Shown: piece after piece, positions 1 to 7,780 of the stretch
Layout: the number at the start of each line of letters is the position of its first letter
How positions within the stretch are numbered: the first letter of the stretch is position 1
NCBI GenBank assembly: GCA_000970895.1
Contig: JYHA01000026.1
Location: 1 to 22,602, forward strand
Reading direction: 5' to 3'
DNA: 22,602 nucleotides
Source of the DNA: Candidatus Arcanibacter lacustris
GTDB lineage: Bacteria > Pseudomonadota > Alphaproteobacteria > Rickettsiales > Arcanibacteraceae
Position numbers and translations under genes: made by a program
The notes under the pieces: model-generated
Database searches by the model: none
Told to the model about the DNA's origin: nothing
Seen by the model: only the letters and a program-made list of their open reading frames with translations

Positions 1-134
1 GGAGGGGTGTCTATGACAAAATTATCTGCTCTTATTTTACTATGATCAAACTTATAAGTCTGATTTTCTTGCCAAAAATCTTGCCATTTTTTTTCAATCT
101 GATTGATGTTTAATTCTTGAGGTAGTTGTTTCAT
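1..134 (-). CDS. valS: Valyl-tRNA synthetase, N-terminal fragment
   Basis: The window edge cuts this gene; only the first 44 codons are present. The peptide starts MKQLPQELNINQIEKKWQDF and ends in a VIDTPP segment. A class I synthetase N-terminus with a KKWQxFW stretch followed by FVIDTPPP is characteristic of bacterial ValS, which charges tRNA-Val in the cytoplasm. The ATG at 134-132 is preceded by AAAGGATGAT, a fair ribosome binding site. The gene lies downstream of rpsA on the same strand, but the rpsA terminator and about 200 bp separate them, so it probably has its own promoter. The family call rests on a short stretch, with IleS or LeuS as less likely alternatives. Confidence 0.8.
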   Translation of the reverse strand, partial: MKQLPQELNINQIEKKWQDFWQENQTYKFDHSKIRADNFVIDTP

Positions 135-241
135 ATCATCCTTTTGTATTTATTATTGCATAATCCAAAAAATATCAGAAATATCTCTACAAGTTAAGCA
201 AAATCTTATGATTTACGTTAATTCTAAGATAAGGGAGGAGG

Positions 242-293
242 GTTAATCCTATTGACTGATGTTTCTTTTGGAGAATCAATCAACAGGATTAAC
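242..293 (-). repeat. Long imperfect inverted repeat between rpsA and valS
   Basis: The arms are 242-260 and 275-293, 19 nt each, with a 14-nt loop; 17 of 19 positions are complementary. The two mismatches are A/C on the plus strand, so they become G-U wobbles in minus-strand RNA, which would form a continuous 19-bp stem. No U tract follows on either strand, so it is not a canonical terminator. It lies in the region that would be the valS leader or the readthrough from rpsA. Its function is unknown. Confidence 0.5.
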
Positions 294-323
294 AGATGTC
301 GGTTGTATTTGTCTTAATCTGAC

Positions 324-349
324 TTAAAAAATAGGGGGCAAAAGCCCCC
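324..349 (-). terminator. Rho-independent terminator of rpsA
   Basis: A perfect 6-bp G/C stem (334-339 with 344-349) has a 4-nt loop. On the minus strand it is followed by TATTTTTTAAG. It begins 7 bp past the rpsA stop codon. The stem plus U tract is a textbook intrinsic terminator. Confidence 0.85.
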
Positions 350-355
350 ATTTCC

Positions 356-2086
356 TTACTTCTCTTGAGCTTTATTTAAAGCAGCACCGAGAATATCGCC
401 TAAACTTGCTCCACTATCTGTAGATCCAAATTCAGCGATAGCTTTTTTCTGTTCTTCAACTTCTAAAGCTTTAATAGAAAGATTCAGTTTCTTGTTTTTA
501 TCAATTGAAACTACTTTAGCATCAATTCTATCACCGGCTGCAAATCTTTCAACTCTTTGCTCTTGGCGGTCATTAGAAAGATCTGCTCTCTTGATAAAGC
601 AAGTAACGCCTTCTGCAGGTGAAACTTCGATTCCATCTTCTTGGATTTCAGTCACTATACAAGTAATAACGCTACCTTTTTTGATTTCGCTAGTTGCAGT
701 TTCAGGAGCATCAGTTAGTTGTTTAACACCTAGGCTGATTCTTTCTTTTTCAACATCAACTGAGAGAACTTTAACAGTAATAACGTCGTCTTTTTTGTAA
801 TCAGCAAGAAGACTTGTGTTATCTTCGTTCCAACCAAGGTCAGACACATGAACTAAACCATCGATATTATTTTCAAAACCAACAAATAGACCGAAATCTA
901 CGATATTTTTGATTTCTCCAGTAATAACAGCATTAATTTGGTTTTTATCAGCAAAAATCTGCCATGGATTTTGTGTACATTGTTTGATACCTAAAGAAAT
1001 TCTATGTTTATTAGAATCAACATCCAACACTACAAAGTCAACTTCTTGTCCTAATGTTAGAAGTTTCTTAGGATGGAAGTTGTTTTTAGACCAACTAATT
1101 TCAGATACATGAACTAAACCTTCAATACCTGGCTCTAATTCGATAAATGCACCATAATCTGTGATGTTAGTGATTTTACCAGTTAGTTTGCTTCCTTTGG
1201 CATAACGTTCTTCAATTCCTTGCCATGGATTTTTACCAAGTTGTTTCATACCAAGTGAGATTCTCTTAGTTTCTTGGTTGTACTTAATAACTTGAACTTT
1301 AATTACTTGTCCAATTGACAATACTTCAGATGGGTGACTAATACGACTCCATGAAATATCAGTAACATGTAACAAACCATCTACGATACCTGGTTCTAAT
1401 TCGATAAATGCACCATAATCTGTGATATTTTTTACTACGCCCTCTAATTCTTGGCCTTCTTTAATGCCAGATAACAAGTGGTTTCTTGCTTCCATTCTGG
1501 ATTCTTCTAAGATAGATCTACGTGAAACTACTATATTTCCTTGTTTTCTATCAATCTTTAAGATTTGGAATAATTGAGGCTTATGCATCAAATGAGTAAT
1601 ATCTTTAACCGGCTTGATATCTACTTGGCTTCCTGGTAAGAAAGCAATAACACCAGATAAATCAACAGTAAATCCGCCTTTGACTTTACCAAATATAATA
1701 CCTTCAACATTTGTTGCGGTATCAAGGGCTTTTTCAAATTGATTCCATGATTCTTCTCTGAGAGCTTTTTCTCTACTTAGGACTGTTCTACCATTTCTGT
1801 TTTCTATTCTTTCTAAGAATACTTCAACTTTATCGCCTACGTTTAGGGTTGGGATTTGACCAAGGACTGCAAATTCTTTCAAAGGAATTCTACCTTCACT
1901 TTTAGATCCTACATCAACTACGACAGTATCATGTTCAACAGCAGTTATTTCACCAGTGATAACGCTACCTTCTTTTTGTTGATTGCTTACTGACTGGGTA
2001 AATAAATCAGCAAAGCTCTCACCTGTAGAAAAAAGTGAGTCATTATCAAGATCGGCAGTATGGATTGAGATATTACGTTTGTTCAT
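356..2086 (-). CDS. rpsA: 30S ribosomal protein S1
   Basis: This 576-residue protein contains six S1/OB-fold RNA-binding repeats, at roughly residues 41-106, 124-190, 211-279, 297-368, 385-455 and 471-541. Repeats 3 and 4 are the most canonical, each with TDYGAFIELEPGI followed by a GLxHVT/SEISW segment. S1 binds the 30S subunit and helps load mRNAs with weak Shine-Dalgarno sites, which fits the poor sites of many genes here. The length is close to that of Rickettsia S1. The start ATG (2086-2084) has only a weak upstream GGA. It follows cmk on the same strand, the usual cmk-rpsA order, with a palindromic repeat between them, and ends in a strong terminator. A 40-nt stretch encoding part of repeat 4 is nearly identical to the matching part of repeat 3. 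Confidence 0.97.
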   Translation of the reverse strand: MNKRNISIHTADLDNDSLFSTGESFADLFTQSVSNQQKEGSVITGEITAVEHDTVVVDVGSKSEGRIPLKEFAVLGQIPTLNVGDKVEVFLERIENRNGRTVLSREKALREESWNQFEKALDTATNVEGIIFGKVKGGFTVDLSGVIAFLPGSQVDIKPVKDITHLMHKPQLFQILKIDRKQGNIVVSRRSILEESRMEARNHLLSGIKEGQELEGVVKNITDYGAFIELEPGIVDGLLHVTDISWSRISHPSEVLSIGQVIKVQVIKYNQETKRISLGMKQLGKNPWQGIEERYAKGSKLTGKITNITDYGAFIELEPGIEGLVHVSEISWSKNNFHPKKLLTLGQEVDFVVLDVDSNKHRISLGIKQCTQNPWQIFADKNQINAVITGEIKNIVDFGLFVGFENNIDGLVHVSDLGWNEDNTSLLADYKKDDVITVKVLSVDVEKERISLGVKQLTDAPETATSEIKKGSVITCIVTEIQEDGIEVSPAEGVTCFIKRADLSNDRQEQRVERFAAGDRIDAKVVSIDKNKKLNLSIKALEVEEQKKAIAEFGSTDSGASLGDILGAALNKAQEK

Positions 2087-2204
2087 AAAGTAATTTTTCC
2101 GTTATTTTTTATAAATATACCAAAAAATTTAGTATAAAATGATTGTACAAAGTGGCTCTAAGGCTAAAGCTTTCATTGAAGAAATAATTCACCACTTCCA
2201 GAGA

Positions 2205-2261
2205 TTCGTCATCCTGGAGGGAGGTTTTTCTTTTAGACAAAAATCACTCCAGGATGACGAA
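2205..2261. repeat. Palindromic repeat with CGTCATCCTGGAG core
   Basis: A perfect 15-bp inverted repeat, TTCGTCATCCTGGAG at 2205-2219 and its complement at 2247-2261, surrounds a 27-nt loop containing an internal T5/A5 pair. The same core (CGTCAYCCTGGAG) recurs near 3036 and 13841. The interior TTTTTCTTTTAGA recurs near 13935. It lies in the cmk-rpsA spacer. The style matches Rickettsiales palindromic elements. Confidence 0.8.
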
Positions 2262-2314
2262 ACCCTATATGTAAGGGCATTTTTTTTATTTAACTTTAAT
2301 TCATAGCTCCGGCT

Positions 2315-2965
2315 TTAATTCCGGTTTATCGCTGATTTTTGCTTGATGACATCAAGCACCTTTATCAATAATTGACTACTATTGATATCAGATGTATCTA
2401 CCTCTATAGCATCCTCAGCCATCATGAGGGGAGAAACAGATCTTTTACTATCTCTTTCATCTCTTGCTTTTAAATCCTCAAAGACATCATTATATATAAC
2501 CTTAAATCCTTTATTAAGCAACTCTTTATATCTTCTGTTTGATCTGGCTTGTAAATTAGCGCTTATAAATAGTTTAATATTGGCTTTAGGGAAGATTACA
2601 GTGCCAATATCTCTCCCTTCTACAATAATTCCTTTGGAGTTTTTATTAGCAAAATTACGCTGAATATGGTTTAGCTCTTCCCTGAGTTCTGGATAAGTTG
2701 CAATTATTGATGCTGTTTCTGAGATTTCGCTAGAGGTTAATTCGGCAAAATTTTTAATATTCAAATCAATTCGTCTGGCTTGAATAATAATTTCCTCTAT
2801 ATTATCAAGCGCGACTTGATTAATTAGTAGTCTTTGAGCCACTAAACGATATAGATTTCCCGTCAAGAGATAATCAAATCCAAGTTTATTAGCTAAATTT
2901 TTGGTTAATGTGCTTTTGCCACTTGCAGCTAGCCCATCTATCGCTATTATATAAGGTAGGGTCAT
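2315..2965 (-). CDS. cmk: Cytidylate kinase
   Basis: This cytoplasmic enzyme phosphorylates CMP and dCMP with ATP for nucleotide salvage and phospholipid precursors. The 216-residue protein has a P-loop GLAASGKST at 11-19, a TGNLYR segment near 35-40 in the CMP-binding region, an EGRDIGTVIFPKA motif at 116-128 and a lid-like RDERDSKRS motif at 168-176. All are hallmarks of bacterial Cmk. The length is normal for the family. The start ATG at 2965 has no good Shine-Dalgarno site, but the P-loop lies at the usual distance from it. The family often has TGAMYR where this protein has TGNLYR. It is upstream of rpsA on the same strand, separated by a repeat-bearing 228-bp spacer. Confidence 0.95.
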   Translation of the reverse strand: MTLPYIIAIDGLAASGKSTLTKNLANKLGFDYLLTGNLYRLVAQRLLINQVALDNIEEIIIQARRIDLNIKNFAELTSSEISETASIIATYPELREELNHIQRNFANKNSKGIIVEGRDIGTVIFPKANIKLFISANLQARSNRRYKELLNKGFKVIYNDVFEDLKARDERDSKRSVSPLMMAEDAIEVDTSDINSSQLLIKVLDVIKQKSAINRN

Positions 2966-3034
2966 AATTTTATTTTAATGGTTAATCGGATAATATTACC
3001 CTAGTTTGAAAAAGAAGATCTGCTTCCCATCTAT

Positions 3035-3135
3035 CGTCACCCTGGAGCCCAAAGGGCGATAGGGTCCACAACATAGCTTGTAATTATAAGGTGCTTATGT
3101 GGATCTTATCGCCCTTTGAGCTCCAGGACGGGCGA
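3035..3135. repeat. Palindromic repeat, head-to-head arrangement of a ~35-bp unit
   Basis: Arms 3041-3069 and 3099-3127 are complementary at 26 of 29 positions. The unit reads roughly TCGTCACCCTGGAGC, then AAAGGGCGATAGG, then TCCACA. It is followed by a ~29-nt loop and the inverted copy. Weaker AAGAAG/CTTCTT complementarity continues outward to about 3008 and 3151. The same unit appears at 13756-13890 in the opposite order. It fills the cmk-priA divergent spacer and leaves little room for other signals. Confidence 0.8.
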
Positions 3136-3198
3136 ACTTCTTCTTGTTCTCAAATTTTTAGCGAATATTAAATGTAATTTGGAGAAGAATCAACAAAA

Positions 3199-5154
3199 AT
3201 GCAAGTAATTTTACCATTAGATAAAATGCCCATCCTATCTTATTTAGCAGATAGCGAAATGGATTTAGCAGCGGGAGACTTGGTTTTGGTGCCATTTAGA
3301 AGTAAGCAGCTTGTGGGTATGGTATATTCAAATGATAAAATTCCAGATCATATTGATCCTAAAAAACTCAAAAAAATCATTTCAAAACTAGATTTACCTT
3401 CCATACCTCCTAAACTCATTGAATATATTACCCAAGTAGCCTCTTATAATATGTCTCCTTTAGGAAGTGTGATGAAGATGGTCATTCCCATCGATCCTAT
3501 GGAAAAATATAAAATAAAGCAATCTGGTGAGCTTAAGATTAACTTATTGGAATTATCAGATTCGCAAAAGAAGGCAGCAGAACATATTATAGAAAAATTA
3601 GATCAGGGCTATTCAACTAGCTTATTAGATGGGGTTACGGGATCTGGTAAAACAGAAGTATATTTCGAAGCAATAGCTCATATTTTAGAAAAAACAGATG
3701 GGCAGATATTGATATTATTACCAGAAATAGTTCTTACTTCTCAATTAATTAAACGTTTTGAAGCAAGGTTTGGTTTTGCCCCTAGTCAGTTTCACTCAGG
3801 AATTAGTGATGGATCTAGAAGACAAATTTGGCATCAGGTGATAAAAGGAGAGGCGAGATTAATCATTGGTGCTAGAAGTGCTCTATTCTTGCCTTTTAAA
3901 AAGCTGGCAATAATAATTGTCGATGAAGAGCATGAATCTTCTTATAAGCAAGAAGATAAGGTAAATTATCAAGCAAGAGACATGGCGGTGCTCAAAGCCC
4001 ATATCGAAAAAATACCAATTGTCCTATCCTCTGCTACCCCGTCTTTAGAGACAGTTTATAATTATATACAAGGTAAATATAGTAAGATCATCTTGGAATC
4101 ACGCTTTGGTAATGCCTCGATGCCGAGTGTTATCATTGCTGATATGCGTTCTGTTAAAAAGGATAAAAATCAATATATATCAGAGGTTTTAAGAAATAAA
4201 CTAGAGGAAAATTTAGCAAATAATAAGCAAGCTATGTTATTTTTAAATCGTAGGGGTTATGCTCCTCTAACTCTATGTGGATCTTGTGGATTTAAGCAAC
4301 ATTGTCCAGATTGTACTTCGTGGTTGGTTGAGCATCGATCTAAAAATCACTTAGAATGCCATCATTGTGGCTATTATCGACCCATCCAGAGAATTTGTAG
4401 CGAATGTGGAGTGGAGGATAATTTTATCGCCTGTGGTCCTGGAGTTGAGCGAATTGAAGAAGAGGTAAAATTACTATTTCCTGATGCAAGAGTGATTACC
4501 ATGACTCGTGATAATGTAAATAGTGTCAAAAAATCCAGAGAATTGGTGGAATCAATCCTTAATAAAGAGGTTGATATTATAGTTGGCACCCAAGTTATTG
4601 CTAAGGGTCACCATTTTCCTGAATTATCTTTAGTTGGTGTGATTGATGCGGATGTTGGTCTTGCTGGTGGAGATTTAAGATCAGCTGAAAAAACCTATCA
4701 ATTACTTCATCAAGTAGGAGGAAGAGCTGGACGCGAAAAAGATAAGGGAGAGGTAGTTATTCAAACTTATTATCCAGATAATTTAATCATCCAATCACTT
4801 AGTAATAACGATAGAAAAAGCTTTGTAGAACATGAGCTAGCTAGTAGATCTGCTGCCGACATGCCTCCTTATTCAAGACTTGCTGCAATTATTATCTCAG
4901 GCAATAATGAAGAAAATACCAGAATCTTTGCCCGTGAATTTGTAAGGCTTGCAGATTATAATTCTAAATTATTGATATTGGGTCCTGTTCCTGCCATCCT
5001 ATCTAGATTAAAAAGACAATTTCGTTATAGAATTTTAATCAAAGCTCCTAAAAATTTTAATATTCAGCAATATCTAAATAATTGGCTCTTGAAAAATAAG
5101 GTTCCTTCAACTATTAATGTCAAAATTGATATTGATCCTTATTATTTTAACTAA
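3199..5154 (+). CDS. priA: Primosomal helicase PriA (replication restart)
   Basis: PriA recognises stalled forks and D-loops and reloads the replicative helicase. In the 651-residue protein, residues 1-100 form the shortened 3'-DNA-binding region. Walker A GVTGSGKT lies at 145-152 and Walker B DEEH at 242-245, with the helicase motif SSATPS near 278. Eight zinc-binding cysteines lie at 360, 363, 369, 372, 387, 390, 400 and 403. A C-terminal GGRAGR helicase motif follows. An in-frame stop directly after the only upstream ATG (3172) supports the start at 3199; GGAG at 3181 is somewhat distant. The length matches Rickettsia-type PriA, shorter than the 732 residues of E. coli. The divergent spacer upstream is filled with a palindromic element. 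Confidence 0.97.
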   Translation: MQVILPLDKMPILSYLADSEMDLAAGDLVLVPFRSKQLVGMVYSNDKIPDHIDPKKLKKIISKLDLPSIPPKLIEYITQVASYNMSPLGSVMKMVIPIDPMEKYKIKQSGELKINLLELSDSQKKAAEHIIEKLDQGYSTSLLDGVTGSGKTEVYFEAIAHILEKTDGQILILLPEIVLTSQLIKRFEARFGFAPSQFHSGISDGSRRQIWHQVIKGEARLIIGARSALFLPFKKLAIIIVDEEHESSYKQEDKVNYQARDMAVLKAHIEKIPIVLSSATPSLETVYNYIQGKYSKIILESRFGNASMPSVIIADMRSVKKDKNQYISEVLRNKLEENLANNKQAMLFLNRRGYAPLTLCGSCGFKQHCPDCTSWLVEHRSKNHLECHHCGYYRPIQRICSECGVEDNFIACGPGVERIEEEVKLLFPDARVITMTRDNVNSVKKSRELVESILNKEVDIIVGTQVIAKGHHFPELSLVGVIDADVGLAGGDLRSAEKTYQLLHQVGGRAGREKDKGEVVIQTYYPDNLIIQSLSNNDRKSFVEHELASRSAADMPPYSRLAAIIISGNNEENTRIFAREFVRLADYNSKLLILGPVPAILSRLKRQFRYRILIKAPKNFNIQQYLNNWLLKNKVPSTINVKIDIDPYYFN

Positions 5155-5179
5155 CATTTCATAATGGAGCTAGTAATCT

Positions 5180-5538
5180 ATGAAAAGACAACTTACACTT
5201 GATGAATTTGATGAGTTTGATGAGTTTGATGAGGAATATACATTAAAAAACACAAAACATTATTGGAAGATGATGAATTAGATCAAGCAATTAGTGAAAG
5301 ATCAGTTTTTACTACATCTTCTGTTAGTCATGAGTTGCCTATTAAAAACAATAATTCAGATAATCTTGCTACTGGATTTTCAAATAATGCAAATATAGTT
5401 ATTGCTAATCCTACTTTAATAGAAGTCCCTCCAGATGAAAATTTTCAAATTGGAGAAGGGGTGGATGTGGCTCTTAATAATGATATATCGGAAGTAGTTG
5501 TTGAGTTTAGCTGTATGTTTAATTCAAATATAGGATAA
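5180..5538 (+). pseudogene. Small acidic protein of unknown function, split by a -1 frameshift
   Basis: I do not recognise this protein. The ATG at 5180 has a good GGAG site 10 nt upstream, but its frame ends after 33 codons at 5281. The frame one base back (from about 5248 to 5538) continues the same acidic, hydrophilic composition. Shifting at the A6 tract (5245-5250) joins them into one protein of about 119 residues: MKRQLTLDEF, DEF repeats, then YTLKKHKTLLEDDELDQ and a Ser/Asn-rich tail. The shift site reads A AAA AAC in the upstream frame, a possible -1 slippery heptamer. The downstream part alone could start only at TTG 5263, which lacks a ribosome binding site. It sits between priA and the secreted DUF3857 protein gene (6-bp gap), so co-transcription with that gene is likely. 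It could be a true pseudogene, a recoded gene or a one-base sequencing error. Confidence 0.6.
5201..5233 (+). repeat. 9-bp in-frame tandem repeat encoding Asp-Glu-Phe
   Basis: The units are GATGAATTT, GATGAGTTT, GATGAGTTT and a partial GATGAG at 5201-5233. They encode DEF-DEF-DEF-DE near the N-terminus of the small acidic protein. Units are in phase, so copy-number change would not shift the frame. Confidence 0.85.
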
Positions 5539-5543
5539 GATTT

Positions 5544-7445
5544 ATGAAAAATTTTTTATTACCATTGTTATTATTAGTATCTCTTAATTCTCACGCTAAA
5601 TTAGCAGATGTAAGTCATGCTACAACCAAGACTCATCTTTGGAATATAGATCTAGAAGTAGATGAGGATGGTAAGACAGATACGACTTATGAAATAGAAT
5701 ATGAGATATTAAAAGAATCGGCTTCTAATATAGCTGCTTCATATACTTTATATTATAATGGAGATTCTGAAAAAATAGAGATTATATCTGCAAAATCTAT
5801 TTTTGATGGTAAGGAATATCCTGTTGATTTATCACTGGTTCAAGACAAGCCATTGGCGAGTGCTGCTCATGGTTTTGATCAAAGGCGGCAAGTTTTAGTT
5901 TCATTTTCTAATACTGAAATTGGTGCTAGAATTTATATTAAATATAGAAGACAAGAAAACAAAGTACCATTTGATAAATTCTATGGAGATCAATTTTCTT
6001 TTGGCTATAACGAAATACTAACTCATGCAAATATAAATGTTACTTCAAAAATACCATTACATATAGATATACATGATCCTAAGTCATCGTTAAAAATATC
6101 AAAAGATCAAGATGATAATTTTCATAAGTTAAATATAAAACTAGTAAAGCCAGTTTATACAGAAGTCGTCAATGAACCTTCTAATTCTCCTAATGATAAA
6201 TATGGAACTTATGTATCATTATCAAGTTTGGAAAAATGGGAAGATTTTGCAGCAATCAATAGTAAAGATTACTTGAAAATTTATCAGCAAGAACTACCTA
6301 CTTTATATAATAAAATTAAAGACGAGGCGCTTAAGGAAAAAACAGAAATAGATGTATTGAGCAAAATAGTCTCGTTATTGCAAGATAAAATTCGTTATAT
6401 GGGTGATTGGCAAACCATCGAAGGTGGATTCAAGCCTAGAGATTTAAAAGTAATAGCAGAGACAAGAGTTGGTGATTGTAAAGATTATGCAAGTTCTTTA
6501 GTTGCTATTGCTAATAAACTTGGGTTTAAAGCTCAAATTGTCATTGTCTATAGAGGAATTACGAGCTATACGCCTGGTAAATTGCCTATGCAACAATTTA
6601 ATCATGCTATGACTAAAATTACTGGAAAAAACGGTGCGGTTTACTGGATTGATCCAACTAATGTCCAAACTATGGTTGATGGAATCTTTGATGATATTCA
6701 AGGTAAGAAAGTTTTAGTCTTAGATGAGCATAATCCTAGGTTCGAACAAATACCTTATATTGATTATAAACATGCTACCCAATCTAGGGTTACCGAAATT
6801 ACCATCCTAGATAATGGATCTGTTTCTGAAAAAGGTACTGTTATTTTAAAAAATGAAAAAGCACAACCAATTATAGGTTCTGCACTTTCAACATCAGAAG
6901 AGGCAATTAAGGATTCGCTTTTAAATAGTTTGAGTAAAAGTAATTTAGATGATCAAAATGACAAAAAAATTACTATTTCGGATGGAATCAAATCTAGAAG
7001 AGTTAAAGATGTTGAGATAAAATATAGCTACAGGCAAGATAATAAAACTAGTAAAACTAATTTAGGTCAAGCATTGCCTATTGAAATTAGTCTAATTGAA
7101 AGTTTTATTGATACTTCAAAAGAATTTGTCTGTGATGTTTACTTACAAACAATACCACTTACTTCGACTAAAAAAACTATCATTAAAAACATAGATGTTG
7201 TAAATGCAAGTGCTCTTGATGTGGAGATTGATTCTCCCTGGATTTATATTTCTCGTAAATGTAGTTACGAAAATCATCAATTAACTATTGACGAAGTGGT
7301 AAAAATCTATAAAAGCTTTATTAATAATGAAGATGTAGTTAGTGATAAATTTGCAGAATTGAAAAGTAAATTAGAAAGAGATGTTAAGTCGGTTTCGGTG
7401 ATATTTACTAAGGCTGGAATAGGGAGCGCAGCTGTTAAACGTTGA
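5544..7445 (+). CDS. Secreted DUF3857 / transglutaminase-like protein
   Basis: This 633-residue protein starts with a signal peptide (MKNFLLPLLLLVSLNSHA, likely cut after residue 18), so it should act in the periplasm or outside the cell. Residues of about 30-240 fit a DUF3857 beta-rich domain. A transglutaminase-like papain fold follows, with a visible Cys-His-Asp triad: Cys312 in RVGDCKDYAS, His354 in FNHAMTK and Asp370 in WIDPTN. The C-terminal region, about 400-633, is beta-rich and unassigned. Such proteins are known in Bacteroidetes and some Proteobacteria; the substrate is unknown, with protein crosslinking, peptide hydrolysis or carbohydrate-related roles possible. The start has GGATAAG upstream. 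It lies 6 bp after the small acidic gene and ends 50 bp before a large palindrome that may end transcription. Confidence 0.85.
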   Translation: MKNFLLPLLLLVSLNSHAKLADVSHATTKTHLWNIDLEVDEDGKTDTTYEIEYEILKESASNIAASYTLYYNGDSEKIEIISAKSIFDGKEYPVDLSLVQDKPLASAAHGFDQRRQVLVSFSNTEIGARIYIKYRRQENKVPFDKFYGDQFSFGYNEILTHANINVTSKIPLHIDIHDPKSSLKISKDQDDNFHKLNIKLVKPVYTEVVNEPSNSPNDKYGTYVSLSSLEKWEDFAAINSKDYLKIYQQELPTLYNKIKDEALKEKTEIDVLSKIVSLLQDKIRYMGDWQTIEGGFKPRDLKVIAETRVGDCKDYASSLVAIANKLGFKAQIVIVYRGITSYTPGKLPMQQFNHAMTKITGKNGAVYWIDPTNVQTMVDGIFDDIQGKKVLVLDEHNPRFEQIPYIDYKHATQSRVTEITILDNGSVSEKGTVILKNEKAQPIIGSALSTSEEAIKDSLLNSLSKSNLDDQNDKKITISDGIKSRRVKDVEIKYSYRQDNKTSKTNLGQALPIEISLIESFIDTSKEFVCDVYLQTIPLTSTKKTIIKNIDVVNASALDVEIDSPWIYISRKCSYENHQLTIDEVVKIYKSFINNEDVVSDKFAELKSKLERDVKSVSVIFTKAGIGSAAVKR

Positions 7446-7494
7446 GATCCAAAGCCTTTCGAGTTGTTGTATTGTAAATTGTAGCGAATGGAAC

Positions 7495-7605
7495 AAAGAG
7501 ATCCCGCCCCAGTTGTCATCCTCCGGTTAAGGGCGATACTCAACCTTACCTTCGGTTCGGTAAGTTCTACTAACCCAAGGATGACAACTGGGGCGGGATC
7601 TCTTT
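7495..7605. repeat. Large perfect palindrome with nested stems (possible terminator)
   Basis: The outer arms 7495-7522 and 7578-7605 form a perfect 28-bp inverted repeat rich in G+C (GATCCCGCCCCAGTTGTCAT). Inside are GGTTA/TAACC (7524-7528 with 7571-7575) and CTTACC/GGTAAG (7545-7550 with 7559-7564). On the plus strand it is followed by a T-rich run, so it may end transcription of the DUF3857 gene. The rest of the 320-bp gap (7446-7765) shows only AT-rich spacer. Confidence 0.85.
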
Positions 7606-7780
7606 TTAAATTCTTTTCTCTGTGGAATGGCTTTGCTTTGGGTTGATTTAGAGTAATGCTTAGCTAAAAGATTTATTTATTTACAAATATCATCACGAAT
7701 GATAGAATAAACACATATATGTATTTATTAATTAAAGATCTTATGTATAAAAATATAGAATTTGCTTGGTAATTAAAGAT

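Noticed and set aside
492..1112. Open frames opposite rpsA (492-800 and 909-1112)
   Set aside because: They are antisense to conserved S1 repeats and have no family resemblance.
2262..2289. Plus-strand CCCT/AGGG hairpin followed by eight T
   Set aside because: The stem is only 4 bp, and no plus-strand gene lies upstream to terminate.
7307..7543. Minus-strand open frame of 78 codons opposite the DUF3857 gene end
   Set aside because: It runs through the palindromic repeat and antisense to a real gene.
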